From an uncultured Oscillospiraceae bacterium (GTDB taxonomy: Bacteria > Bacillota > Clostridia > Oscillospirales > Ruminococcaceae), in contig CABUEI010000030.1 in the NCBI GenBank assembly GCA_902490585.1, positions 1 to 24,648 of the forward strand: DNA of 24,648 bases, in the 5' to 3' direction. Position 1 is the first letter of the stretch. Each line of letters begins with the position of its first letter. Positions 6,023 to 14,525 of this stretch are shown here, piece after piece. The position numbers and the translations under genes are program-made. Under the pieces are notes generated by a model. It did not search any database. It had not been told where the DNA came from and worked only from the letters and a program-made list of their open reading frames with translations.

Positions 6023-8392
6023 TTACAGCTGTACCGGCTCTATCTTCCAGATTTCCTTAGCATAATCGCTTATTGTTCTGTCGGAGCTGAACTTACCTGA
6101 GAAGCACATATTAGCCCAGCACTTTCTTGCAAAGTCAAGACGTGCGTTTGCATAGTCGCTGTTGGCTTTGAGCTTTGCTTCAACGTATGATTCAAGGTCG
6201 CCGAGCAGGTAATAATGATCGGGAACGTGCCAGCTTGCACCGTCTGTCAGGGCAAAGTAAAGTTCTTTGAAATCGCCTGTGCCGCCGTCGCTTACCGTAC
6301 CGTCAATAAGTGTATCAAGCACACGCTTGATCTTCGGGTTCTTGCTGACAAGTTTTCTTGGGTCGTAGTCTTTCATTATCGTTTCAAGCTCTTCAACTCT
6401 AGCACCGAAGATGTAGTTGTTGTTTTCGCCTGCTTCCTGCACTATCTCGACATTTGCACCGTCGTAAGTTCCGAGTGTTACTGTACCGTTGAGCATGAAC
6501 TTCATGTTGCCTGTACCCGAAGCCTCTGTGCCTGCTGTAGAAATCTGCTCTGAGATATCAGCGGCAGTTACCAGTTTTTCTGCATAGGAAACGTTGTAAT
6601 TCTGTACGAATACGACCTTTATCAGCTTGTTTACTTCTTCATCGGCATTGATGAGCTTGCCGATTTCGTTTATGTACTTGATAATAGCTTTTGCTCTCAT
6701 ATATCCGGGTGCTGACTTTGCACCGAATATGAATGTGGTGGGGTAGAAGTTCTTTATGCTTTCGTCCTTGATACCGAAATAGATGTACAGAATACTGAAC
6801 GCATTAAGAAGCTGTCTTTTATATTCGTGCAGACGCTTTATCTGGATATCGAATATACTGTTTGCGTCAACTTCAATTCCGTCCTTGGACTTCATGTACT
6901 CTGCAAGCTGGTTTTTCTTTACCTGCTTGATGTCCATGAATCTCTGCATCATGTTGTTGTCGCCACGCAGTCTTTCAAGCGTTTTCAGCTTTGAAAGGTC
7001 TGTAACCCATGAATTATCGCCGAGCTGTTCAGTGATAAGAGAAGATAACTCCTTGTTGCAAAGTGCAATCCAACGTCTTGGTGTTATGCCGTTTGTTTTG
7101 TTCTGGAACTTTTCGGGGAAGAGCTGATACCAGTCTCTCAGAACATCGTTCTTCAATATCTCGGTGTGAAGTGCCGCAACGCCGTTTGTATAGCTTGAGC
7201 AGTAAACTGCCATCTTAGCCATGTGAACAACGCCGCCGGAAATCATCTTCATGTAATCAGTCTTGCCCTTGGGCATGTCCTTTGCGTACATTTCGGCAAC
7301 GAAAGCTTCGTTTATCTGTAAAATGATCTCGTAAATTCTGGGGAGAACTTCCTTTACTATATCAACTCCCCACTTTTCCATAGCCTCTGCCATTACGGTG
7401 TGGTTTGTATAGTTGAATGTCTTCTTTGCGATTTCAAGTGCCTTTTCAAATGAAAGCCCCTCGTTATCTACAAGTATTCTTATAAGTTCGGGGATAGATA
7501 TAACGGGGTGAGTGTCGTTGAGCTGAATTGTAACCTTTTCGTACAGCTTTTCAATATCATAGCCTGCCGCCTTATGCTTCTTCAAGATATCTGCAAGGGA
7601 AGCGGCACTGAAGAAATACTGCTGCTTGAAACGGAGAATCTTACCCTCTCTTGTATCATCATTGGGGTAAAGAACTCTTGAAATATCCTCAGCCTTTATC
7701 TGTTCAATGCTTGCGTTTACATAATCCTGAGCATTGAACTTGAGAAAATCAAATGTATTGACGGGCTCTGCCTGCCACAGACGTAGTGTGCCTATATTCT
7801 TTGTGCCGTATGCAACAATCGGCATATCGTAAGGTACGGCTACTACTGTCTGGTCGGCAAAACTTATCGTTACCTTGTCATTTTCGTTTCGTCTGCTCCA
7901 CGGATCGCCGTACTTTGTCCAGTCGTCAGCCTCTTCTTTCTGGAAACCGTCAACGATAGACTGCTTGAAAAGACCGTACTTGTAACGTATTCCGTAGCCG
8001 TCAAGAGGTAAGGACAGGGTAGCGGCACTGTCTAAAAAGCAAGCCGCCAGTCTGCCGAGACCGCCGTTTCCGAGTGCGGCGTCTTCGATTTCTTCAAGGT
8101 CGGACAGCTTTGCGCCGAGCGAGGACAGCACTTCTCTTGCATCGTCCTCAACGCCAAGGCAGAGAAGATTGTTGTAGATTGCTCTGCCTACTAAAAATTC
8201 GGCTGAAAAATAGCACGCTCTGCGTGTGGCGAGATGAGCCTTTCTGCTGTCTTTCCATGCGGGTGCGATCTGCTTCATTATTGCAGATGAAAGTGCTTCA
8301 TGTAACTGATAGGGCTGTGCCTTATCGGCTGTAACTTCATACTTGTCGAAAAGCACCGATTCGATATCGGCTTTAAGTAATTCCTTGTTCAT
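6023..8392 (-). CDS. glgP: Glycogen/alpha-glucan phosphorylase
   Basis: A GT35 phosphorylase of 789 residues from the ATG at 8392. That start is preferred to the upstream ATG at 8410 because GGAGGAG (8395-8401) lies just before it. Family blocks are complete: RRACYFSAEFLVGR, DAALGNGGLGRLAACFLDS, GYGIRYKYGLFKQ, QLNDTHP, and EASGTGNMKFMLNG containing the PLP-binding lysine near residue 631. It removes glucose 1-phosphate from glycogen or maltodextrins in the cytoplasm using PLP and phosphate. No truncation or missing motif is seen. It is the third gene of a minus-strand operon after lepA and hemW (14 nt after the hemW stop), away from the GH13/HAD operon that probably works on related glucans. 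Confidence 0.97.
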   Translation of the reverse strand: MNKELLKADIESVLFDKYEVTADKAQPYQLHEALSSAIMKQIAPAWKDSRKAHLATRRACYFSAEFLVGRAIYNNLLCLGVEDDAREVLSSLGAKLSDLEEIEDAALGNGGLGRLAACFLDSAATLSLPLDGYGIRYKYGLFKQSIVDGFQKEEADDWTKYGDPWSRRNENDKVTISFADQTVVAVPYDMPIVAYGTKNIGTLRLWQAEPVNTFDFLKFNAQDYVNASIEQIKAEDISRVLYPNDDTREGKILRFKQQYFFSAASLADILKKHKAAGYDIEKLYEKVTIQLNDTHPVISIPELIRILVDNEGLSFEKALEIAKKTFNYTNHTVMAEAMEKWGVDIVKEVLPRIYEIILQINEAFVAEMYAKDMPKGKTDYMKMISGGVVHMAKMAVYCSSYTNGVAALHTEILKNDVLRDWYQLFPEKFQNKTNGITPRRWIALCNKELSSLITEQLGDNSWVTDLSKLKTLERLRGDNNMMQRFMDIKQVKKNQLAEYMKSKDGIEVDANSIFDIQIKRLHEYKRQLLNAFSILYIYFGIKDESIKNFYPTTFIFGAKSAPGYMRAKAIIKYINEIGKLINADEEVNKLIKVVFVQNYNVSYAEKLVTAADISEQISTAGTEASGTGNMKFMLNGTVTLGTYDGANVEIVQEAGENNNYIFGARVEELETIMKDYDPRKLVSKNPKIKRVLDTLIDGTVSDGGTGDFKELYFALTDGASWHVPDHYYLLGDLESYVEAKLKANSDYANARLDFARKCWANMCFSGKFSSDRTISDYAKEIWKIEPVQL

Positions 8393-8406
8393 AACTCCTC
8401 CAAAAA

Positions 8407-9501
8407 TCATATATCTGTTAATATGCCGATAACGGCATTTGACACCAGAAATCCCTCAGGCGTAAGACGTATAGCCTTATCGTCCGCTCTGTACAGCTTA
8501 TTGGGGATAAGCCTGCACTTTTTTAATATATCTTCTTTTAATACGCCGAAACGTTCTTCGGCTGTTTTGAAATCAAGTCCTTCACTGAGTCTTAATTTCA
8601 GCATTGCCCATTCTTCATAGTCACCGCATTCACGCTCGGTAATCACAGCAGGCTGAACCTCGTTTTCGATAAAAGCTCTGAGGTCACGTCCGACTGCAAA
8701 ACGTTCACTGTTAAAATAAGAATGTGCGGCAGGACCGATACCCAGATATTCTTCACATCGCCAATATTTCAGATTGTGTCTGCTTTCCATACCGGGCTTT
8801 GCAAAATTGCTTATCTCGTATTGATTATATCCTTTATCGGCAAGACGGCTAACCGTTTCAAGATAGATATCCGCATAACCGTCATCATCGGGCAGTGTAA
8901 GCTCTTTTTTGGCAAACGGTGTACCCGGCTCAATTTTCAGTAGGTACGCCGAAATATGAGTAAGCGGCAGGGAAGTCATATAATTTATTGTTTCTGTAAG
9001 GCTCATCTTTGTCTGAAGAGGCACTCCGAGCATTATGTCGCCTGAAATGTTTGCAAATCCTGCTTTGTATGCCATATTCACGGCATTGGCACCGACCTTG
9101 CTGTTATGTCTTCTGCCGAGCGCTTTAAGCTCATTATCATTACCGCTTTGAAGTCCGAATGAAATTCTGTTCACATTGTGCTGCTTTAGCGAACAAAGCG
9201 CATTTTCATCTGTACAACATGGGTTTGCTTCAATTGTGACTTCGGCATTTTCGGTTAAATACGGCTGAACTTTGTTCATGATATCGCAGATTTCACGCCA
9301 CAGCAGAATGGGAGTTCCTCCGCCGAAATATATGGTATCAAATCTCAGTTCACTGTTTTGTGACAGATAATACCGCAGATTCCTTATCACAGCGTCCTTA
9401 TATTGCTTTGCCGTGTAACCGTCAAATGTCACCGAGTAGAAGTCGCAATAAGGACATTTTGACAGGCAGAACGGAATGTGGATATATAAACCTTTATTCA
9501 T
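8407..9501 (-). CDS. hemW: HemW-like radical SAM heme chaperone
   Basis: A 364-residue radical SAM protein. The 4Fe-4S/SAM motif is at the N-terminus: IPFCLSKCPYCDF gives Cys12, Cys16, Cys19, with Phe21 rather than the fourth Cys of true HemN, the usual HemW signature. GGGTP follows (YFGGGTPILLW), and the C-terminal HemN-type domain is present. Once annotated as oxygen-independent coproporphyrinogen oxidase, the family is now regarded as heme-binding chaperones. The start at 9501 overlaps the lepA stop by 8 nt (ATGAATAA); the longer frame reaching 9636 simply runs through lepA codons and is rejected. No clear ribosome binding site is seen, so translation probably depends on coupling to lepA. 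The lepA-hemW pairing is widely conserved in Firmicutes. Confidence 0.93.
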   Translation of the reverse strand: MNKGLYIHIPFCLSKCPYCDFYSVTFDGYTAKQYKDAVIRNLRYYLSQNSELRFDTIYFGGGTPILLWREICDIMNKVQPYLTENAEVTIEANPCCTDENALCSLKQHNVNRISFGLQSGNDNELKALGRRHNSKVGANAVNMAYKAGFANISGDIMLGVPLQTKMSLTETINYMTSLPLTHISAYLLKIEPGTPFAKKELTLPDDDGYADIYLETVSRLADKGYNQYEISNFAKPGMESRHNLKYWRCEEYLGIGPAAHSYFNSERFAVGRDLRAFIENEVQPAVITERECGDYEEWAMLKLRLSEGLDFKTAEERFGVLKEDILKKCRLIPNKLYRADDKAIRLTPEGFLVSNAVIGILTDI

Positions 9502-11308
9502 CAAGCTTGAGCACTGCCATAAATGCTTCCTGCGGAACTTCGACACTGCCGAGCTGACGCATACGTTTTTTACCCTCTTTCTGCTTTTCAAGCAGTTTCT
9601 TCTTACGGGTAATATCACCGCCGTAACACTTTGCAAGTACGTCCTTACGCATAGCTTTTACGGTTTCTCTTGCTATAATCTTGCCGCCGACTGCCGCCTG
9701 AATAGGCACTTCAAACAGCTGACGGGGAATGTTGTCCTTTAACTTTTCGGCAATCTTTCTTGCTCTTGCATACGCCTTGTCCGCATGGACAACAAACGAC
9801 AGTGCATCGACAACCTCGCCGTTTAAGAGTATATCAAGCTTTACAAGACGTGACGGAACAAATCCCGACATTTCATAATCATAGCTTGCATAACCCTTTG
9901 TGCGTGATTTCAGTGCATCAAAGAAGTCATAGACAATTTCGTTCAGTGGTAAGTCATAGTGCATCTCAACACGGTTGAGGTCAAGATATTTCATATCCTT
10001 GAATGTGCCACGTCTTTCCTGGCAGAGATCCATTATGCTTCCCACATAGTCAGACGGTGTGTAGATGTTTGCCTTTACCATGGGCTCTTCAGCTACTTCT
10101 ATTTCCGATGGGTCGGGGTAGTTTGTCGGGTTATCAATATAGATAGTTTCGCCGTCTGTCTTTGTTATCTTGTATACAACCGACGGGGCAGTTGTAACAA
10201 GGTCAAGGTTATATTCACGTTCAAGTCGCTCCTGGATTATTTCCATGTGCAGAAGTCCTAAAAATCCGCAACGGAAACCGAAACCGAGTGCAATCGAAGT
10301 TTCGGGCTCAAATGTGAGCGATGCGTCGTTGAGCTGTAACTTTTCGAGTGCGTCACGCAGATCGCCGTATTTAGCACCGTCAGCGGGATAGATACCGCTG
10401 TATACCATGGGGTTTACGTTACGGTAGCCCTCGAGTGCTTCTTTTGCAGGGTTATCGACAAGAGTTACTGTGTCGCCGACCTTTGTATCACCGATTGATT
10501 TTATTGATGCGGCAATGTAGCCAACTTCGCCTGCACGAAGTTCCTTTGCGTTTTCAAGAGTCTTGGCACCCATATATCCGACATCAACAACGTCGAATTC
10601 TGCACCGGTAGCCATCATTCTTATTCTGTCGCCGGGTTTAAGTGTGCCATCCTTTATTCTTACATAAACGATAACGCCTTTATATGCGTCATAGTAGCTG
10701 TCAAAGATAAGGGCTTTGAGCGGTGCGTCGGGGTCGCCCTTGGGAGCAGGGATATTCTTAACGACCTGTTCCATTACATCCTTTATGTTTATGCCCATTT
10801 TTGCGGAAATCAGAGGTGCTTCATCGGCGGGTATGCCGATGACCGTTTCGATTTCTTCCTTTACTTCATCTGGGTGGGCTGAGGGTAAGTCTATTTTATT
10901 TATTACAGGGACAAGCTCAAGATCCTGCTCGATGGCAAGATATGTGTTTGCAAGAGTCTGGGCTTCGATACCCTGGGAAGCGTCTACCACAAGTATAGCA
11001 CCCTCGCAGGCATTGAGCGAACGGGAAACCTCATAGTTGAAGTCAACGTGTCCGGGAGTGTCAATAAGATTGAAAACGTATGTTTCGCCGTCGTCTGCTT
11101 TGTATCTGAGCCTTACGGCACGAGCTTTAATAGTAATGCCACGTTCACGCTCAAGATCCATATTGTCGAGGATCTGTTCTTCCATTTCACGCTGTGCGAC
11201 AGTTTCGGTCTGCTCGAGTATTCTGTCGGCAAGCGTTGACTTTCCGTGGTCTATGTGTGCTATGATACAGAAGTTGCGTATCTCCTGCATATAATCCTTA
11301 TCTGCCAA
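9494..11308 (-). CDS. lepA: Elongation factor 4 (LepA), ribosome-associated GTPase
   Basis: A 604-residue translational GTPase. G1 is AHIDHGKST (about 17-25), the switch/G2 region RERGITIKARAVRL, G3 DTPGHVDF, G4 NKIDLPSA and G5 SAKMGI. The LepA-specific C-terminal domain ends with the GGDITRKKKLLEKQKEGKKR segment. The protein acts on the ribosome in translation initiation/back-translocation. I choose the TTG at 11308: AAAGGA (11317-11322) lies 8 nt upstream, while the ATG at 11371 lies in the promoter and cannot be transcribed from it. An ATG at 11290, with its own AAGGA, is a workable alternative giving 598 residues. It is the first gene of the lepA-hemW-glgP operon. Confidence 0.95.
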   Translation of the reverse strand: MADKDYMQEIRNFCIIAHIDHGKSTLADRILEQTETVAQREMEEQILDNMDLERERGITIKARAVRLRYKADDGETYVFNLIDTPGHVDFNYEVSRSLNACEGAILVVDASQGIEAQTLANTYLAIEQDLELVPVINKIDLPSAHPDEVKEEIETVIGIPADEAPLISAKMGINIKDVMEQVVKNIPAPKGDPDAPLKALIFDSYYDAYKGVIVYVRIKDGTLKPGDRIRMMATGAEFDVVDVGYMGAKTLENAKELRAGEVGYIAASIKSIGDTKVGDTVTLVDNPAKEALEGYRNVNPMVYSGIYPADGAKYGDLRDALEKLQLNDASLTFEPETSIALGFGFRCGFLGLLHMEIIQERLEREYNLDLVTTAPSVVYKITKTDGETIYIDNPTNYPDPSEIEVAEEPMVKANIYTPSDYVGSIMDLCQERRGTFKDMKYLDLNRVEMHYDLPLNEIVYDFFDALKSRTKGYASYDYEMSGFVPSRLVKLDILLNGEVVDALSFVVHADKAYARARKIAEKLKDNIPRQLFEVPIQAAVGGKIIARETVKAMRKDVLAKCYGGDITRKKKLLEKQKEGKKRMRQLGSVEVPQEAFMAVLKLDE

Positions 11309-11350
11309 GCTAAAAATCCTTTCTTTTGTAAAAATCGTTCTATCCATAAA

Positions 11351-11379
11351 ATTATAGCATAATCCACGCAAAAAAGCAA
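11351..11379 (-). promoter_or_regulatory. Sigma-A promoter of lepA-hemW-glgP
   Basis: On the minus strand TTGCTT (11374-11379), a 17-bp spacer and a perfect TATAAT (11351-11356). Predicted initiation near 11344 excludes the upstream ATG at 11371 and supports the TTG start at 11308. Confidence 0.8.
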
Positions 11380-11425
11380 ACTATATTTATATATAAATCC
11401 GACAAATTCCGAAAGAGGTCACAAA

Positions 11426-11623
11426 ATGAGCGATATGTTGTCTTATGAAGCTGTACAGCTGAAAAAAATTCTGAACGAGGAAAAGAATATTCAGCGTAAA
11501 TACATTGATACTGCCGAGGCGGTTTCTGACCCTCAGCTCAAAGAAAAACTACAGAAATGTGCCGCCATACACGGCAGTCATATCAGTGTAATAAACGGAC
11601 TTACGGGGGTTAAAAATGATTGA
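11426..11623 (+). CDS. Small helical protein, possible ferritin-like/CotF-like half
   Basis: A 65-residue protein predicted to be two helices: YEAVQLKKILNEEKNIQRKYIDTAE and PQLKEKLQKCAAIHGSHISVINGL. The Glu-rich first helix and His-containing second helix recall half of a ferritin-like/Coat_F four-helix bundle, but I cannot assign a family with certainty. The ribosome binding site is AGAGGT about 8 nt before the ATG. It diverges from lepA and overlaps the next small gene by 8 nt (ATGATTGA), so the two are co-translated. With its partner it could form a heteromeric bundle. No membrane segment or signal peptide is present. A role in spore coat is inferred only from the neighbour's resemblance to CotF. 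Confidence 0.7.
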   Translation: MSDMLSYEAVQLKKILNEEKNIQRKYIDTAEAVSDPQLKEKLQKCAAIHGSHISVINGLTGVKND

Positions 11624-11825
11624 TGAGAAAAATCAGCTGAACGAACTGCTGAAAGCGGAAAATATGCTTGCAAAAGAATATGCGGTAATGCTTTGCAGTG
11701 CGGTAAACGGGAATATCAGAACAAAACTCACATTCAATCAACGTGGTATAAATGAATCGGCATCGTTTATCCTTGATGAGATGAATTCAAGGGGCTGGAG
11801 CGTGCCCAAAAGCATTTTACAGTGA
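11616..11825 (+). CDS. Small CotF/spore-coat-like helical protein
   Basis: A 69-residue two-helix protein. LNELLKAENMLAKEYAVMLCSAVNGNIRTKLTFN is followed by a second helix ending in LDEMNSRGWSVP. The 'exMxsRGWyp' ending is characteristic of the Coat_F (CotF) spore coat family, in which the preceding region has the LLssEKxltxxY pattern echoed here by LLKAENMLAKEY. Full CotF proteins are longer, so this is a single-repeat version. It overlaps the preceding 65-residue gene by 8 nt. The function is probably structural or regulatory in sporulating cells, but that is inference; no catalytic residues are apparent. Confidence 0.72.
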   Translation: MIDEKNQLNELLKAENMLAKEYAVMLCSAVNGNIRTKLTFNQRGINESASFILDEMNSRGWSVPKSILQ

Positions 11826-11840
11826 AACGCTAAAGTTAAA

Positions 11841-11874
11841 CACCTTTTCTGCCGATAAATTAACAGAAAGGGTG
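11841..11874 (+). promoter_or_regulatory. Hairpin enclosing the ribosome binding site of the next gene
   Basis: CACCTTTTCTG (11841-11851) pairs with CAGAAAGGGTG (11864-11874), 11 bp with one G-U pair and a 12-nt loop. The AAAGGG ribosome binding site (11867-11872) is inside the 3' arm. No T-tract follows, so it is not a terminator; a translation-control hairpin is the simplest reading. Confidence 0.55.
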
Positions 11875-11879
11875 ATATT

Positions 11880-12626
11880 ATGTCTACTGTAAATACAAGC
11901 TATGAATACAAGCCTGCTTATAAAGTAAGTGCTGCGGACAAGACCGATAAATCAAAGGAATCTTCATCGGTAAAGCTCAGTGCCGATGCACAGAAATATC
12001 TTGAACAGCTTAAAGATAAATATAAGAACGTTGACTTTATCGTTGCGGATTTTTCTTCCGACGAAGAGGCACAGCAGCATCTTGCTACAGGTAAAGGCGA
12101 GTATAACTGCGTTATAACTCCCGATACGCTTGAAAAAATGGCTACCGATGAAAACGAGAGAGCTAAGTTTGAGGGTATCATTGATAAGGCAATCGGCGAA
12201 CTGCCTGAAATAAGAAAACAGCTCGGTGATGATTCCGACAATGTTACAAAGCTTGGCATAAGCGTTGACAGCGACGGAAATGTTTCTTACTATGCGCTTA
12301 TTAAAGAAAGCCTTAATAAGAACGAAAACGTTGAAAAGGCTAAGGAAAAAGCCGCCGAGAAGAAAGCGGAAGAAGCAAAGAAGGAAGAAAAGGAAGAGTA
12401 CGAGGAACGGCTTGTAAAAGCATCGTCAGTTGAAGAACTCATCAAGCTTATAAAAGCGACATATTCCGATAAGTCGGATGACAGATTTGAAAAGAGTGAC
12501 AAGAATGATGACGCTCTGAAAATCGACAGAGTAGAGTTTAACGGCAACAAGACGCAGACGGCTTATGAGCAGTATGTTCCGACGGCTGTTCCAGAAGAAA
12601 AACACCCGTTTGATTTCAAGGCTTAA
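11880..12626 (+). CDS. Charged coiled-coil protein of unknown function (DUF6033-like)
   Basis: A 248-residue cytoplasmic protein without signal peptide or membrane segment. After a low-complexity N-terminus comes a folded part, LSADAQKYLEQLKDKYKNVDFIVADFSSDEEAQ (about 33-65) to about 140, resembling uncharacterised Clostridia proteins that I recall under DUF6033. A strongly charged helical stretch rich in Lys/Glu/Ala (about 148-180, EKAKEKAAEKKAEEAKKEEK) looks like a coiled coil, followed by a polar tail. I recognise no enzyme motif. The ribosome binding site AAAGGG is 7 nt before the ATG and inside a hairpin. It stands alone between the CotF-like pair and a strong terminator. Abundance-controlled structural or flagellar/secretion-associated roles are possible but unsupported. 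Confidence 0.75.
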   Translation: MSTVNTSYEYKPAYKVSAADKTDKSKESSSVKLSADAQKYLEQLKDKYKNVDFIVADFSSDEEAQQHLATGKGEYNCVITPDTLEKMATDENERAKFEGIIDKAIGELPEIRKQLGDDSDNVTKLGISVDSDGNVSYYALIKESLNKNENVEKAKEKAAEKKAEEAKKEEKEEYEERLVKASSVEELIKLIKATYSDKSDDRFEKSDKNDDALKIDRVEFNGNKTQTAYEQYVPTAVPEEKHPFDFKA

Positions 12627-12645
12627 AAACAGAATAATATTTCAG

Positions 12646-12680
12646 GACGTTTATCCGATTTCGGATAAGCGTCTTTTTTA
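12646..12680 (+). terminator. Intrinsic terminator after the coiled-coil gene
   Basis: A 12-bp stem, GACGTTTATCCG (12646-12657) with 12662-12673 (one G-U pair), a 4-nt loop ATTT, then a run of six or more T. Confidence 0.9.
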
Positions 12681-12761
12681 TTGAGTTGCGGTTTTAATTC
12701 AGCTTTATCCGGTATATTCTTGTCCCGAAGTTAATAGTATTTACCGGAAGGGACTGATTAT

Positions 12762-14456
12762 TTGAAAAACACCTATGTAAAAAATACAATTATTCTGTTT
12801 GTTTCAATGGTAATAAGCAAGGTTGTCGGTGCAGTATTCAAGATACCGCTTACAAATATTCTCGGCGGTATCGGTATGGGATATTACTCGACCGCTTACA
12901 GCCTGTATACACCTGTGTTTGCGATGACTGCGGCGGCAATACCGACAGTAATTATTAAAACCGTTGCAGACAATATTGCATTACATAAGTTTGCAAATGC
13001 ACAGAAGGTGCTGAGGACAGCGGTTTTTACGTTCGGGCTTATCGGCATTGTCGGAACTGTTTCTATTCTTATACTAGCCAAACCGTTTGCTGATACTGTA
13101 GCTCAGTCGCCGCAGAGTGTATGGGGCATAATCGTAATCGCTCCGTCAGTCTGCATGTGCTGTGTTTCGTCTGTGCTCAAGGGATATTATGAGGGGTGCT
13201 GTAACATGATGCCTACGGCAGTATCACAGGTTGCCGAGTCGGTATGCCGTGCGGTTGTGGGACTGGGAGCATCATATTTCATACTTGATTACGGCATGAA
13301 ATGTTTTATGAACGGCGATGAGATATTCGGTACAATCGCAACAAATGAGAGTTCGGCTATTGATATTATAATGCCGTATGCGGCGGCAGGTGCGGTGCTT
13401 GCTGTTACGGTAAGTGAGCTCTGCGCTCTTATATGTCTTTTTGTACGAAAAAAATTCTGTAAAAAGGTTATTGATACTACTGTCGGTGATACGGCTACAG
13501 ATAAAGCTGTGACGATAGCAAAGGAGCTTATAAAAGCGTGTATTCCTGTTTCGGTTGCGGCTATTGTTGTCAATCTGTCTTCGTTCATAGACCTAATAAC
13601 TATACCCAGATGCCTTAATTTTGCACTTTCGTGCGATTCGGAATATTTCAGAACCTGTTTTTCGAATATTATCAATTCTCAGGGCGGTGCGGTAAGGCTT
13701 GCAAACTTCATGTACGGAAGTTACACCGGGCTTTCATGGACAATGTTCATGCTTATTCCGTCATTTACCGCTATGTTCGGCAGAAGTGCGTTGCCGCAGA
13801 TAGCTAGTGCGTGGACACTCGGTAACAAAAAGGATTTTGAACGTAAGGTGACTATGGTGTTACGCTCTAATTTTGTGATCGGGTTTCCGCTGTATCTTGG
13901 GCTTTCTGCTATGAGCAGGCAGGTTCTTGATTTTCTGTTTTCGGGCAGACAGCAGGAGGTGGGTGTGAGCGCATTGCCGCTGTTTATACTCGGGCTCGGC
14001 GGAGTGTTTCTTACGCTCTCTTCAACGTTTATATCCATATTCCAGGTTATAGGACGTTCGGATCTGCCGATAAAGCTGATGTTACCCGGTTGTGCGGTAA
14101 AACTTATACTTAATGTATTTACGATATCAATACCGGAAATCAACATCAACGGAGCGGCTGTTTCAACTGTCGTCATGTATGCTGTGGTATCGCTCGGAGG
14201 ATATTTAGCACTTGAAAATGTAACCGGTATAGATTTTCATATTATAAAGAGAATGTGCGTTCCGCTGATTTCCGGAACGATATGTGCTGTAGCCGCTCAT
14301 TTTACATATTTTTTCACAGCAGAGAGAATGAGCAAGGTTATCAGTCTGTTTATGGCAATAGGTGCAAGTGGAATTATTTATATAATTTTGCTAATAATCT
14401 TCAACGAAATTAATACAAAGTCTTTGCTAAATCTACAAAAAAGAAAAAATTACTGA
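12762..14456 (+). CDS. MOP-superfamily lipid flippase (SpoVB/MurJ-like, YabM position)
   Basis: A 564-residue polytopic membrane protein with about 14 hydrophobic segments. The N-terminus NTIILFVSMVISKVVGAVFK and the early ILGGIGMGYYSTAYSLYTPVF pattern are typical of SpoVB/MurJ-type polysaccharide or lipid-linked precursor exporters. It probably flips a lipid-linked cell-wall or spore-cortex intermediate across the membrane. The start is a TTG, supported by GGAAGGGA (12746-12753) 8 nt upstream. It opens the conserved cluster flippase-mazG-(hup)-rqcP-yabP-yabQ-divIC, so it corresponds to B. subtilis YabM. A clear promoter was not identified in the 80 bases upstream. A separate promoter precedes mazG. 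Confidence 0.88.
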   Translation: MKNTYVKNTIILFVSMVISKVVGAVFKIPLTNILGGIGMGYYSTAYSLYTPVFAMTAAAIPTVIIKTVADNIALHKFANAQKVLRTAVFTFGLIGIVGTVSILILAKPFADTVAQSPQSVWGIIVIAPSVCMCCVSSVLKGYYEGCCNMMPTAVSQVAESVCRAVVGLGASYFILDYGMKCFMNGDEIFGTIATNESSAIDIIMPYAAAGAVLAVTVSELCALICLFVRKKFCKKVIDTTVGDTATDKAVTIAKELIKACIPVSVAAIVVNLSSFIDLITIPRCLNFALSCDSEYFRTCFSNIINSQGGAVRLANFMYGSYTGLSWTMFMLIPSFTAMFGRSALPQIASAWTLGNKKDFERKVTMVLRSNFVIGFPLYLGLSAMSRQVLDFLFSGRQQEVGVSALPLFILGLGGVFLTLSSTFISIFQVIGRSDLPIKLMLPGCAVKLILNVFTISIPEININGAAVSTVVMYAVVSLGGYLALENVTGIDFHIIKRMCVPLISGTICAVAAHFTYFFTAERMSKVISLFMAIGASGIIYIILLIIFNEINTKSLLNLQKRKNY

Positions 14457-14463
14457 AATCGGC

Positions 14464-14492
14464 TTGATATTTTACAGATTTTAGAGTATTAT
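14464..14492 (+). promoter_or_regulatory. Sigma-A promoter of mazG (and probably downstream genes)
   Basis: TTGATA (14464-14469), 17-bp spacer, TATTAT (14487-14492). Predicted initiation near 14499 places a leader of about 27 nt before the TTG at 14526. Confidence 0.65.
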
Positions 14493-14525
14493 TATATAAG
14501 CGCTCGAAAAAGGGCAGAACAGGTA

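Noticed and set aside
9502..9636. 45-codon N-terminal extension of HemW
   Set aside because: Runs through lepA codons in another frame; the radical SAM family starts right before the first Cys motif.
12290..12550. Ser/Phe-rich minus-strand frames opposite the coiled-coil gene (also 11918-12259)
   Set aside because: Composition is the mirror of Lys/Glu/Ala codons on the other strand; shadow.
13289..14176. Minus-strand frames opposite the flippase gene
   Set aside because: Antisense to a real membrane protein; no start signal or recognisable domain.
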